This document shows, in pieces, positions 46,705 to 57,936 of a DNA stretch of 64,000 nucleotides. Positions within the stretch are counted from its first letter, which is position 1. Each line of letters opens with the position of its first letter. The notes beneath the pieces were generated by a model. That model was not told where the DNA came from. It saw only the letters and a program-made list of their open reading frames with translations, and made no database searches. Source of the stretch: Aquila chrysaetos chrysaetos (lineage: Eukaryota > Chordata > Aves > Accipitriformes > Accipitridae); contig NW_024470326.1 in the NCBI RefSeq assembly GCF_900496995.4, forward strand, positions 434,001 through 498,000, written 5' to 3'. The translations under genes were made by a program, and so were the position numbers.

Positions 46705-47849
46705 TGCTGTTACCTACATGTATCTTGGACCACCTCTGGCAGTTCAAATGTCATCAGGGATTTTGCATCTGAACACCTGACTCTCTGCCTTTCCTCTCCA
46801 TTAATTCAGATGGGAGCTGAGACAAGGAGCTCACATGCAGGTGTCTATTTTGCTCACACGTGAACTGAGGCAAGAGGAATCCCACCTCCTGTGGCTTTGT
46901 GGTGTGCATGGGAGGGAGCTGAGCCTCCTTCCAATGCCATGAGTAGAAAGGCAGGATGATTTGCCTCCATTGACCCATGGATGCCTTCCCTCAGCAGGGG
47001 TAAAGGAGATCCCTGCCTGCCTCTCTCTGGGGATCCTGTCTAACAATACGACCAGAAAATGTGGCATGTAGATGTAACTTTGTCTCTGAGAGGAGAATTT
47101 TATTTCAGGAAAGAAGTGTCTCTCCCTAGCTGATGGAAGCAACACCAGTGATTGCTTCAGCCTGATTTCCAGCAGGTTCCCCTGAGCCCCAGGGACACCA
47201 GGAGGGAGCCCAGAGGGGGCAGAGAAAGTGCTGCCTTGGGCTGGTCCTCTGCTGCTGAGCTGGGCTGGGCTCCTGGGCTGGAGGGAGCTCCTGGCAAGCA
47301 GGCAGCATTTCAGAGAGACAGCTCTGCCCAGGAGCAGCTCCTCTGCAAAGCGCAGCAGGGCTGAGGGCACTGCCTGCAGGCACTGAGAGTAGACAAGAGA
47401 AGTGACAGAGAGGTTGAAGGCAGTCTGATGTGGGAAGACAGGTGAGAGCTCACCGGGGAGAAATCTTCACAGCCCTTCACAGGGTAAGTCTCTGGCTGCA
47501 GGGCAATACTGATGAGTTCTTGGAAGTGTCGCCCAGACTTGGCCACATGCCAGGGCTGATGGGACCTGTCAGGATGGCTCTCCTTGCTTTTCTCTGGTGT
47601 GGAGGAGGAGGACATGCTCCAGAGCAGGACTTCCCTGCTTCACCATCAGAGGGACAGAGCAAGACAGCTTCCTTCTCCTGGTAATGGCTACAGTGGTGTG
47701 AAGGTGGGTGTGCAGCCAGGGGTCCCACGGCTGTCCTTCCAAGCAGGTGCACTGCAGCCCAGGGCAATGTGTGCTGGGGCAGGGACTCTGCTGTCTGCCA
47801 GTGTCAGCTCTCAGCCTGCCCAAGAAGCTCTCCATGACCATGCAGGGAG
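46705..47849. other. Intergenic, no gene recognised
   Basis: GC-rich sequence with overlapping chance frames on both strands and no recognisable domain. Confidence 0.4.
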
Positions 47850-49566
47850 AAGCTGTGGGTGGAAAGAACGACCCCCGGCAGGCTAGGGCAGAAGCAGGGC
47901 ACAGACCTTCTGCTCTCAAGAAAGTGTTGCATGGGTCAGGGCTTCTCACAGCTTCAGCTCTACCTCATGACATTTGTAAGGGGGTTTCTCAAGCAGCACA
48001 TCAGCTTAGCAAACAACTCCCCTTTCCAGCCACATCAGGTTCTCTGTGATCTGCTCTTTAGCCCCCTGCACAAGCAGAGATGCCCCTGGGCGGTGCCCTG
48101 CCCCTGCGAGGTGTTTGCAGGCAGAGGTGAACACACGGCAAGTGGGATGGGGTTTGTGAGCACCGACAGGGGGTTGAGCTGGGGACAGGGAGACGGCTCC
48201 TGGCAGAACAGCTCCAAGCAGCAGAGACAGGGGCAGGCAGTGAGAGGGAGCTGCTGCCAGAAACACTGGGGAGGTGGATGTGGGCACCTCCCTGCTGTCC
48301 CTGCAGCGCAGACACCTTCCCCTGAGCAACTCCTCCCTGGTCTCCTTTCCCAGTCTAAGCAGAGCCTCTGCCCTCAAACTCATGAGGTCTGAGACTTGCA
48401 TTGCCCCTGCAGCATCCAGAGCCCAGAAAGAAAGGACAACCCCCTGTGTCTATCTTTGTGTGCCCCTCTTCCCTTGGCAGGAGCATTGTGGCCTTCCAGG
48501 GTCATCCGCTCCTGCCTGTGCTGCCCTTGTTCTCACAGTTGGATTTGCTGAGTCAGTGTGGGGGGGTGGGTGTCAGCAGTGGCAGGTTCATCTCCTGTCA
48601 GATGCCGACCCTTTGGGTCCTGCTTTGCAGACGTGTCTATGGCAGCAAAGTGCCCAAGTCTCCTCTGGGCAGCTTTAGGACATTCAGCTATGTCCCTGGG
48701 GTGTCCTGCTGGGCTGCAGGGTGCCCTCCAGAAGGGCACAGCTCTCCCATAGTATCTCTCTGCTACCTAGGATCCCCATGGAGAAGACACCTCGCTGCTA
48801 AGGCTGTGGAAATGCTGCTGGGCAGCTGTACGTGGGCAGCTGCAATGGTCCCTCTGTGTCCCAGTCTGGGAGGGGAGAGATGAGGTCGTCCTCAAGTACC
48901 CTGAAAAAAGCCGAGGAGTCTGGCATCTGCTCTTTGAACCTGGCTTCCTCTGCTCTCAACAGCATCCAGTTTCTTTTTAGGGGAACACCTGAGTGGAACC
49001 CTCCTCCAGCTCCAGGCTGCCAGCACAGGACAGCTGAGACCAGGACTGATGGGCAGAGCAGCTCTCCTCACTCTGCACTAAGGGATTGTCCCTTTGCCTC
49101 TCGGGATCCACAAGATTTCACTTGGAGTGCATTATAAATGTCAGGGATTTCAACCACCCAAACCCACTCCTAAATGTGGCAAATGCAACTAGAAACAAAA
49201 CGAACAAAACAGAATCCCTTCAGCTCTGTTCTGCAGTTGGGCAATTTGAGAACAGCAATGCTGAAAAACTCTTTGATATGTCATGAGTGCATTTCATTTG
49301 AGATCAGCCTGTGTTCCTAGTTCTCTCTCACTGCAGAGCAAAAAGGACTGCTCGAAAGCCCATTACAAAGTCCCTGCTCCCAATGGCCCCCTCAGCCAGC
49401 AAAAGGTGGAGCTCAAGTGAGGGAGCTGCAGAGAGGTCTTCCTAAAAAGAGAGAGTCTGAATATGGGGTTACAAGGAGACATGCAATATGTTTTGCTCAG
49501 AGAAGTCTGGCCTAACTCACTAGTGCCTTTTGCTCCTCAACAGATAACCATACGCGGAGGAAGCAA
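47850..49566 (+). repeat. OR upstream region, duplicated copy B
   Basis: Plus-strand counterpart of the region upstream of the intact OR (minus strand, 8526-9840). Shared ordered blocks include gagacggctcctggcag (48188), cagagcctctgccctc (48360), cttcccttggcaggagcatt (48469) and agcaaagtgcccaa (48644). It ends in a splice acceptor (gctcctcaacag, about 49531-49542) before the OR ATG. Confidence 0.55.
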
Positions 49567-50503
49567 ATGTCCAACCACAGCTCCATTACCGAGTTCCTCC
49601 TCCTGGCGTTGCAGACACACGGGAGCTGCAGCTCTTGCACTTCTGGCTCTTCCTGGGCATCTACCTGGCTGCCCTCCTGGCCAACAGCCTCATCATCACC
49701 ACCATAGCCTGTGACCACCGCCTCCACACCCCCATGTACTACTTCCTCCTCAACCTCTCCCTCCTCGACCTGGGCTCCATCTCCACCACTGTCCCCAAAG
49801 CCATGGCCAACTCCCTCTGGGACACCAGGGCCATTTCCTTCTTGGGATGTGCTGCCCAGGTCTTCTTTGTATTCTTCTTCTTTGGTGCAGAGTATTCTCT
49901 CCTTACTATCATGGCCTATGACCGCTACGTTGCCATCTGCAAACCCCTGCACTACGGGACCCTCCTGGGCAGCAGAGCTTGCGTCCACATGGCAGCAGCT
50001 GCCTGGGGCAGTGGGTTTCTCCATGCTGTGCTGCACACTGCCAAGTACATTTTCAGTACCCCTCTGCCAAGGCAATGCTGTGGACCAGTTCTTCTGTGAA
50101 ATCCCCCAGATCCTCAAGCTCTCCTGCTCAGATGCCTACCTCAGGGAAGTTGGGGTACTTGTGTTTTGTGTGTGTTTAGCGTTTGGTTGTTTTGTTTTCA
50201 TTGTGCTGTCCTATGGGCAGATCTTCAGGGCTGTGCTGAGGATCCCCTCTGAGCAGGGACGGCACAAAGCCTTTTCCACCTGCCTCCCTCACCTCGCTGT
50301 GGTCTCCTTGTTTATAAGTACTTGCCATGATTGCCTACCTGAAGCCGCCCTCCATCTCCTCCCCATCCCTGGATCTGGTGGTGGCATTGCTATACTCAGT
50401 GGTGCCTCCAGCAGTGAATCCCTTCCTCTACTGCATGAGGAACCAGGAGCTCCAAGATGCACTGAAGAAGCTGATTCAAGCAGTAGTCTTTCAGAAGCAG
50501 TAA
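49567..50503 (+). pseudogene. OR14-like olfactory receptor with three frameshifts
   Basis: Start ATGTCCAACCACAGC, stop TAA at 50501-50503, full family length. Three single-base-type frame changes occur: near 49610 (a base missing in the LLLAFADT codons compared with 12433-12490), near 50045 (extra base at TAKYIF, where paralogues read TANTF) and near 50325 (around FIST...AYLKPPS). All landmarks are otherwise present: HTPMYYFLLN, MAYDRYVAICKPLHY, QFFCEIPQIL, KAFSTCLPHL and PAVNPFLY. Recent pseudogenisation or sequence error are both possible. It lies in plus orientation, mirror-image to the 7559 gene. Confidence 0.9.
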
Positions 50504-50712
50504 GCTGCTTCTGTCTCTTCACAAGTGATTTCCAATGTATCTGGGGAACCTCCTGTGCTTTGGGTATTTTATCTGTGGTCACCATATTTGCACAGCAATG
50601 TCTGCATCTGCTCTACTTGCCAACAGGCAGGAATCCAGCCTGTCCGACCCAGAAGTCTTTGCACATGTGTCTGGCACGATGGCACAGCTGGCCTCCCGTG
50701 TCACATCTCTGT

Positions 50713-50718
50713 AATAAA
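50713..50718 (+). promoter_or_regulatory. Poly(A) signal AATAAA of the OR pseudogene
   Basis: Context catctctgtaataaaagggg, about 210 nt after the stop, matching the signal downstream of the intact OR at 7344-7349. Confidence 0.6.
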
Positions 50719-51639
50719 AGGGGATTTTCCCATTTCTTGTGTCTGGAGATTGGTCTCTTCTTCCAAAGCTGAGATCAGGAACAGGCTGAAGAAATTGCCC
50801 CCCTACAAGGCTGTGCTGCTGTGCTGGGGTTCTCTGTGGGCTGAGGGGAGGTGGGCATAGGGTGATGAGTTAGAGAATGAGACTGGAGTGAGCTTTCACT
50901 GGTGGCCTTGCTAATTGGCCACTTCCAGTACTGGCCACTCAGCACAGGTTTATGGGTGAGTTTTGGTTTATGGGTGAGTTTTGGTACATGGCCATTTCCT
51001 TCCTCCTGCTGGGCTCACTGCCTGCACTGGGGGAATGGCCAGCCCTGCTCAACCTCTCTCCTTCTGCAGACCCTGACAGACCCTCGAGCAGGGATGTCAC
51101 CAAAAACCCACATGGGATGTGGATAGGGCTGGGTAGGTTCCAGGACCTGGAAGAGGCTATCTCAAGGAGGAGTAACAGAAGGGGGACAGGGCACAAAGGG
51201 CATCATGCAAGAGAAACTGTTCCTCACACCAAATACACCTTTTGCCAAGCTGCGCCTGCACAGTGGGGCTGTGGGACTACGTGTGAGGCAGTGGGGCTGG
51301 CCCAACTCAGGACAGGGCACTGACAGGGGCCACGAAGCAGCTGCCAGGGGATGACCACCTGAGTCTTTACTGAAAAGGTCTCTCTGGCCTCTGTGCTCAG
51401 GGAAAGGGGTTCAAGGAGGAGGAGAGCACTTATTGGCAAGAATCTCATGAAAACCCACAAGGACACATGCCAGTTTCTGCCCCTGCAGGGGACTCACCCT
51501 GGCAATGGCACAGGCTGGGGTCTGGCTGGCTGGGAGCAGCCCTGTGGGAAGGGTCTTGGTGGGCAGGGAGCTGGACAGGAGGCAGCTGTCTGCCCTGGCA
51601 GCAAGGGAAGCCACCAGCATCCTGGCTGTACGACCAGGA
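50719..51639. other. Intergenic, no gene recognised
   Basis: Contains a short exact duplication 'tttatgggtgagttttgg' (50949 and 50967). Otherwise no domain or element is recognised. Confidence 0.4.
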
Positions 51640-52380
51640 GCACAACCAGGAGGTCAAGGGAAAGGAATTCTCTGGAATATTGCACCCAGATTTCAGATCC
51701 CCAATTCAGGAATGATATTGGCAAGCTAGAGCGGGTTTAGCAGAGGGCCCTCAGGACAGCCGAGGGCTGGAGCACTTTGCCTGTGAGGAGAGGCTGAGGG
51801 ATCTGAGGTTAATTTGGCCTGAGATCCCTCCTGACAGGGAGGTACAGATAAATCCAAGCAAGATTCAATTACTTTGACCTCCAGTGCTGTCCAAAAAGGC
51901 CTTGCACAGATGTGGAAGAGGCTGAGGATCTCATGGCCTCACTTCCTTACTCCTTTCCTGGTAAGATCTTCCCCCAAGTCTCCCTGGTCCTTGAGACTCC
52001 TAGAAGCCTCTGTGGTAGCAAAGCTTCACCCATGGGAGAGCAAGATGCAGCTGGGGAGCACTAGTGCCAGTTGGACACAGGCAAGTGCATGGGTCCAGAG
52101 GGGATGCACCCAAGGGTGCTGGGGAAAATGGCTGGTGTCATTGCAAGGCTGCCGTCCTTTGTCTTTGAAATGTCACGGCAACTGCAGGGAACATGATGAT
52201 CTGTGTTAGAAAGTCCAGCCGGTGGCCAGTTTCTAGAGGATTCCCTCACTGAGAAGTGCTTGGGGCAATGTTGTCTGACATCTTTAGTGACAGCCTGGAC
52301 AATAGGACAGAGTTCACTCTCAGCATGTTTGTGGATGAGACATAACTGGGGGGAGCCCTCCATTGAGTAGGGGCAGGGAG
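51640..52380 (+). mobile_element. CR1 LINE fragments, sense
   Basis: Two adjoining CR1 pieces: ggaatattgcacccagattt, agccgagggctggagcactt and gaggagaggctgaggga (51640-51870), and ttagtgacagcctggacaat plus ttcactctcagcatgtttgt (52290-52335), which is the RT motif region of ORF2. Non-coding now. Confidence 0.65.
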
Positions 52381-53438
52381 GGGAACTAGGTGATGCTCAG
52401 AAATATCTCCCACATGTAATTGCTCAATAAATCTTTACCTGGAGTTCTCTGTAAAGGCAAAATAGGGAGAGGCTGAAGAAGAGATGGGAAATACATCAAT
52501 ATGGATATAGTATTTTTTCAGAAGAAAATTTTTCCACTCAGAGCACTGGTAGGAAAATTATTTTGATGAACAACTCCACCTTAATATGTTGGCAGAGAGA
52601 AATTACTGTAGTGGACTCATGTGGTCTTCCCAAATAAAAAAATAAAAAGAAGAAAATAATTATAAGAACTGAGCCAAAATATCTGACATTCTGAAAATGA
52701 AGATTGGTTTCGGTTATTGCCTAGAATAACGTTTAAGTAGGTTTCAGCTCAAGACTAAAGACATACATTCAGGTCTGGATTCATTTGCCCACATACAGAG
52801 GCTGTTGCTGTCTGAGCTGCCCCAGGGTTACAGATGTACCTATAAGGTGCTTGGAAATGTGACCCAGGGCTCCCTTCTGGAGCGTTTAGCTGGTCACCAG
52901 GAAATCTCCAGGCTTTTTGGTGGAGACAACTTCTTTCTCTCCATTTACTACAAAGGAAAGTCTAGACAACTCGATTACATGTAGACATCTGAGTTGAGGT
53001 GTCTGGTGTTGGGTAAGGGCAATCTTGTCCTTTTTTTCACCAGTTGACAGGGACAATTCACGTGCCCTGGAGGGAATGTGAAGGGAGTGTGTCTTGCTGA
53101 TTTAGGGACTCCTTCCAGAAGTGCTGGTAACACAAAGATGCTGGCCACGCAGAAACAGAGCGTTTCACTGAAGATGGTCACCCATCTTCTCTGTAACAGT
53201 TGAGAGAGCTCAACACCTCAGAGTGTGACTGGCTGTGTGAAAGGGTGAGCAGTGGCAAGGACAGTCCTGGGCAGGGAGTGTTGTAGGGCACTGAACTCCA
53301 TGCGAGACACAAACATATTGTATTTAATGTTATAGGCCTGATTATGATAGAAAGGTTCAGAAAATGTCAAAAAAAAAAAAAAATGAAGCAAGAAAGAAAT
53401 TAAGGAAACAATTTAAAGGCAAGGAAATGTTTTACTTG
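52381..53438. other. AT-rich intergenic stretch
   Basis: No gene or named repeat is seen apart from an A-run near 53370. The open frames lack recognisable domains. Confidence 0.4.
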
Positions 53439-54197
53439 TGTGGTGGGTTGACCCTGGTTGGACGCCAGGTGCCCACCAAGCCGTTCTATCACTCCCCCTC
53501 CTCAGTTGGACAGAGGGAGAAAAATATGACAAAAGGCTCGTGGGTCAAGAAAAGGAGGGGGAGATCACTCAGCAGTTACCATCACAGGCAAAACAGGCTT
53601 GACTTGGGGAAATCAGTTTAATTTATTACCAATCATATCATAGTAGAGTAACAAGAAATAAAACCAAATCTTAAAACACCTTTCCCCCCACCCCTCCCTT
53701 CTTCCCAGGCTCAAATTCACTCCCAAATTCTCCACCTCCTCCCTCTGAACAGCACAGCGGGATGGAGAATGGAGGTTGTGGTCAGTTCATCACACGTTGT
53801 CTCTGCTGCTCCTTCCTCTCACACTCTTCCCCTGCTCCAGCGTGGAGTCCCTCCCATGGGAGACAGTTCTCCATGAACTTCATTATGGGTCCTTCCCAGA
53901 GGCTGCAGTTCTTCATGAACTGCTCCAGCGTGGCTCTTTTCCATAAGGTGCAGTCCTTCAGGAACAGAATGCTCCAGTGTGGGTGTAGCAGGGGGTCAGC
54001 AGTCCTGCTAGCAAACGTGCTCCAGCGTGGCCTCCTCTCCCCACAGGTCCTGCCAGGAGCCTGCTTTGGGTCACAGGCTTCTTTGGGTACATCCTGCTGT
54101 TCCTGTGTGGGGTCCTCCGTGGGCTGCAGGTGGGTATCTGCTCCACCGTTAACCTCCATGGGCTGCAGGGGGAAAACCTGACATTCCTCAGGAGTCA
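53439..54197 (-). mobile_element. ERV-L-type LTR (1.1-kb family), antisense, truncated
   Basis: It starts tgtggtgggttgaccctgg, the reverse complement of the terminal 'caacccaccaca' of this LTR family. It contains the repeated 'ctccagcgtgg' motif (53836, 53923, 54013) equal to the reverse of the 45-48 bp units at 3540-4015. The 5' part of the LTR is missing at about 54197, where a CR1 fragment begins. Confidence 0.75.
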
Positions 54198-54530
54198 GTT
54201 CTGGGAATGGCACTGTTTAAGATCTTTGTCAGCGACATGCACGGTGGGACTGAGTGCACCCTCAGCAAGTTTGCCAACGACACCAAGCTGTGTGGTGCGG
54301 TCGACACACTGGAGGGAAGGGATGCCATCCAGAGGGGTCTTGACAGGCTTGAGAGCTGGGCCTGTGAGAACCTCATGAAGTTCAACAAGGCCAAGTGCAA
54401 AGACCTGCACATGGGTTCAGGCAACCCCTGGTATCAATACAGGCTGTGGGATGAAGGGACTGAGAGCAGCCCTATGGAGAAGGACTTGGGGGTACTGCTG
54501 GGTGAAAAGCTGGACATGAGCTGACAATGC
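54198..54530 (+). mobile_element. CR1 ORF2 C-terminal RT fragment, open
   Basis: A 105-residue frame (54207-54524) with typical CR1 reverse transcriptase text: FVSDMHGGTECTLSKFANDT then KLCGAVDTLEGRDAIQRGLD, RLESWACENLMKFNKAKCK and SSPMEKDLGVLLGEKLDMS. The catalytic FADDTKL box reads FANDTKL, so one active-site Asp is lost. A fragment, not a functional gene, but young enough to remain open. Confidence 0.85.
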
Positions 54531-54559
54531 ATTTCAATGCATCTTGCATTTCTTGTTTC

Positions 54560-54824
54560 GTATCCTATTTCTGAGATGTTTCTGTGGTATTTTCAACTTT
54601 GGGTAGCAGCTTGGGTTAACTTTCCTCATAGCAGCTCCTACGGTGCGTTGCATTGGTGGCCAAAACAGTGTTAATAACACTGCCATGTTTTAGCTGTTAC
54701 TAAGCAGTGCTTGCAAGTGTCAAGGCCTTCTCTGTTTCTCTCTATACCCCCTCAATGAGTAGTTTGCATTGCTTGACAATAGAAGAGCAGGGGATGTCAT
54801 GTAGCAAGGCCAAGCTTCTTGCTC
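54560..54824 (+). mobile_element. ERV-L-type LTR head fragment
   Basis: ttaataacactgccatgttt, tagctgttactaagcagtgc and similar text matches the 5' part of the LTR at 1568-1866 (ctgttgctaagtagtg). Diverged, with uncertain edges. Confidence 0.5.
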
Positions 54825-56088
54825 TATATTGGTGTCTGTGTCCATGTTTTTGGTAGCGGATGGGCAGCAGGAGCTCCTGGGAGAAGAGACAATGGGTTAT
54901 CTCATGCCGGACACAGCCAAGTCCAGCCAGCTCTGCAACAGACCTACTGCTGCCAAAAGCTAACTCATCAGCAAAGCTGGTGGCACCTCTGTGAAAGTGT
55001 ATTTAAGAAAGGGCACAAATGCCAGAGTGGGACAGGAGTAAGGAAAAAAAAGAGCATGAGGAAAATTCCTTTAAACAGCAGGGTCAGTGAAGAAGAGGGG
55101 GAGGAGGAGCTCCATATGATGCAGAAGAGATTCCCCTGCAGCCTGTGGAGGGACCACAATGGAACTGGTGCAGCCTGTGGAAGATCAAATGCCAGAGAAG
55201 TTGGATATTTCTGGAAAGAACTGTAGCCTGTGGGAAGGATGCCACAGGAGAAGTGTAAGGAGGGAGCAGCAGAGGGCAAACTGTTAGGAACTGACTGTAG
55301 TCCCCATTCCTCCTTTTACCACTCACAGGGAAAGGAGGTAGAGTCGTCAGCAATGAAGGAATGAAGCTGAGCCTGGGAAAAAGGGGAAAGGGGAGGTGCT
55401 GTTGTAGTATTTATCTTTTCTTCTCGCTATCCAACTGTCCTGGGTGCAGCTGGGATAGAGTTAATTTTCACAGGAACCTGGGAGGGGGCACAGCCAGGAC
55501 AGCTGACCTGAACTAGCCAAGGAGCTATTCCATACCATGTGATGTCATGCTCAGTATATAAATGGGGAGCGGGCTGGGGGGTGGTCTCTCGACTTTCGGT
55601 GGGGAAAGTGGCAGAGTGTTGGGTTCCGGATGGTGAGCAGTTGCACTGTGCATCACTCGTTCTGTATATCCTTGTATTAGTACCGTTGTTGTTGTTGTAA
55701 CTTCTCTTTTCGTGTTGTCCCAGGAAATTGTCCTTATCTCAACCCACGAGGTTCCAGGGTGGTTTTTTTTTTCTTTTCTCCTTTCTGGTTCTCCTCCTCA
55801 TCCCACTGGAGGGGAGCAGGGAGGAGTGAGCGAGTGGCTGCGTGGTCCTTTGTTACCAGCTGGGCTGAAACCACGACACCAACCCTATTTGAGTTGGTAA
55901 TAAAATAAGTTAATTTTCCTCCTGTTGAGCCTGTTTTGCTCATGACGAATTGGGAAGTGATGTCCCTGATTTCATAACAAGCAATTCAGCATTGTTTTTC
56001 CTTTTTTCTCCTTCTGTACTGTTGAGGAGGAGGAGTGAGAGAGTGGCTGGCTGGGCATCTGGCAGCCAGCTAAGGTCAACCCACCACA
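54825..56088 (+). mobile_element. 1.1-kb ERV-L-type LTR carrying a nested LTR
   Basis: Left part: tttttggtagcggatgggc, tatttaagaaaggg (TATA-like), agattcccctgcagcctgtg. Right part: ggtaataaaataagttaatt (poly(A) region) and terminal ggtcaacccaccaca. It is homologous to 3255-4398, but an ERV-L-type LTR of 443 bp sits inside at 55436-55878. Confidence 0.8.
55436..55878 (+). mobile_element. Complete ERV-L-type solo LTR with 5-bp target duplication
   Basis: tgtcctgggtgcagctggg ... gggctgaaaccacgaca, 443 bp, flanked by CCAAC on both sides (55431-55435 and 55879-55883). A TATA-like agtatataaatgg lies near 55554, with an initiation-region GTT run (gttgttgttgttg). A 5-bp duplication is normal for ERV-L elements. 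It is the reference copy for the fragments at 1568, 16713 and 36880. Confidence 0.93.
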
Positions 56089-56159
56089 CAGTCTCCCACA
56101 GTTTTCTTATATCAAAGCTAGGAAGCTACAGTCTTGACAGGTGGGCAAAGAGGTGAGTA

Positions 56160-57000
56160 AAAGACTGATTGGATGCATCGGGGTCTCTTCTGGGGCTTAA
56201 TGATGCTATCAGTGTCCTGGAGGAGCTGACAGCGTTTTCAGATGACACAAACCTGAGGTGCGGCCCAGTCTATACGCTGGAGTGCTGCCTTCTGGAGGAA
56301 CCTTGAGAGGTTGGCAGAGTGGGCCAAAAAGAACCTACTAGATTTCAGAGAGAAGAAATGCCAGGTCCTGCCCCTGGGGTGGCCTAAACCTGGGCAACAG
56401 CCCCGGGTAGACTGCAGCTCAGCAGAAAGGGCCCTGGGCGTCATGGTGGACAACAAGCTGCACATGAGTCAGCGGTGAGCCCCTGCAGCCAAGATGGCCA
56501 AGAGCAGCCTGCCTGTATGAAGAGAAGCATGGCCAGGAGATGAGGGGGAGGGATTCTCCCCCTCCATTCACTGCTTGCTAGACCACATGCACAGCACTGC
56601 ACTGAGTTTGGGGCCTCCTGCCCCCAGTACAAGAAAGATATTGATCAACTGGAGCAAGTTCAGTGAAGGGGCACCAATACAGTAAGGTGAGTGGGGGTGT
56701 GCACGGGGCTGGAGAACTTTCCAGCTGAGGAAAGGCTGAGGGAACACTGTGCAGTATGGAGATGAGAAGGCTTTGGGAAACCTCACAGGAGCATTTCAGT
56801 ACCTATCAGGCAGTTAAGAAAACAGAGCCAGGCTCTTCATTGTGGTGCATGGTGGGAAAAATGAGAGGCAAGGGACAAAAGTTGAAAGAATGTTCAGGCA
56901 GGAGATGAGGTCATAACCATGCGGTCACTTACGCGCTGGAAGAGGTTGCCCTGAGAGGTTGTGCAGTCCCAGTCCTTGGAGGTTTTCAAGCCTTCTCTCC
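56160..57000 (+). mobile_element. CR1 LINE fragment, sense
   Basis: Ordered CR1 text: gcgttttcagatgacacaaa (RT box region), gttggcagagtgggccaaaa, ccaggtcctgcccctggggt, agtacaagaaagatattgat (56622), ctgaggaaaggctgaggga, ctggaagaggttgccctgag (56936). Frame destroyed. Confidence 0.8.
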
Positions 57001-57418
57001 CCCTAAATATGGTCTCCAAACATTGAACAGAACACTCTTGCTCATGCAAGAAGGAAGCAAAAGCCTATGGCACCAGCAAAAGCTCTGCCTCCCCTGGGCC
57101 CTCTCTCCCCTATGAAAGAGGTCTTCCACCAACCCCACCCTTCTTCCACCCTCAGCTTTGGCCGCTGTGTGTGTCTGGCCTGCCCACTTGCCTTCTCCAC
57201 TCACCTTTGTAACTGAGGCCCGACACATATCTTGGCACTCCCACTGTAAGCTGGCACCCACCCCACACTTGGAGTCTACCTGGCCATGGAGGCAGGTCCC
57301 CTCTGCCCGGTGCTGGGCACAGCTTTTCCCTGGAAATGTCCCCAAGGAGCTCTCTTCATGTGTGTGTCAGCCTGCGGCCTGGCAGGGGTGGAACTGGGAC
57401 AAGGGCTGCTGGGGAAGG

Positions 57419-57491
57419 GCTGAAGTAGCTCAGCTGGGAGAGCGTTAGACTGAAGATCTAAAGGTCCCTGGTTCATCCCCGGGCTTCAGCA
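57419..57491 (+). tRNA. tRNA-Phe (GAA)
   Basis: 73 nt with a perfect acceptor stem (GCTGAAG with CTTCAGC), D-arm A-box tagctcagctggg, anticodon loop ctGAAga and T-stem CCTGG/CCGGG. It is nearly identical to vertebrate tRNA-Phe through position 53. A TTTT stop for RNA polymerase III follows at about 57495. The oddity is a T-loop reading TTCATCC instead of TTCGATC, so the invariant A58 is U and the B box is weakened. It may be a functional variant or a decaying copy. Its product would decode UUC/UUU in the cytosol. Confidence 0.85.
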
Positions 57492-57864
57492 ATGATTTTC
57501 TCCTGTAGATTTTTGCAGAGACTGCCTGCCTGCCTGCCTTCTTCCAGCCTGCCCTGGCCCTCCTTGCTCCTTCACCTCTTGCCAGAGCACAGCAGCTGCA
57601 GATCTGCAGGTTAGAATGAGCCTTCCTCTTGCACTGCAAGCCCCCAGCCTTCCCCTGGACAGGACTCTCCATTCAGTGCTTCTTTGGGGTGGTCTCCAGC
57701 CGTCCCTCCTTCCCTGCTCCACAGCACTTGGCATCTCTCCATTGCAGGGGCTCTGCAAAGACCCTGTCTCTCTTCTCTTTGTCATTCTCGATGGTGCACA
57801 GACTGCTCCCCTTGTCATGGACACATCGTGGGAGAAGAGAGTCTCTCCTGCTGGCAGGCATCAA

Positions 57865-57936
57865 GGGGATGGAGCTCAGTGGAAGAGTGCCTGCTTCGCA
57901 TGTGGAAGGTCCTGGGTTCAATCCCTGGCATCTCCA
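57865..57936 (+). tRNA. tRNA-Ala (CGC)
   Basis: 72 nt, acceptor GGGGATG with CATCTCC, which includes the G3:U70 wobble pair used by alanyl-tRNA synthetase. A-box ggagctcagtgg, anticodon loop ttCGCat and canonical B-box ggttcaatccc. TTTT lies near 57948. All arms pair, so this looks functional. It reads GCG codons. It lies 370 bp from the tRNA-Phe on the same strand and may be independently transcribed by RNA polymerase III. Confidence 0.93.

Noticed and set aside
49512-50117. 201-aa minus-strand frame rich in Glu/Val
   Set aside because: Antisense shadow of the OR coding sequence. The same type of shadow occurs opposite the other ORs (8333-8566, 12385-12726).
49711-50772. 353-aa plus-strand frame
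   Set aside because: It is partly an out-of-frame shadow of the OR and partly true OR text after a frameshift. The locus is better described as one frameshifted OR.
53364-53621. Lys-rich 85-aa frame starting MSKKKKNEARKK
   Set aside because: It starts in an A-run and runs into an LTR. No homology.
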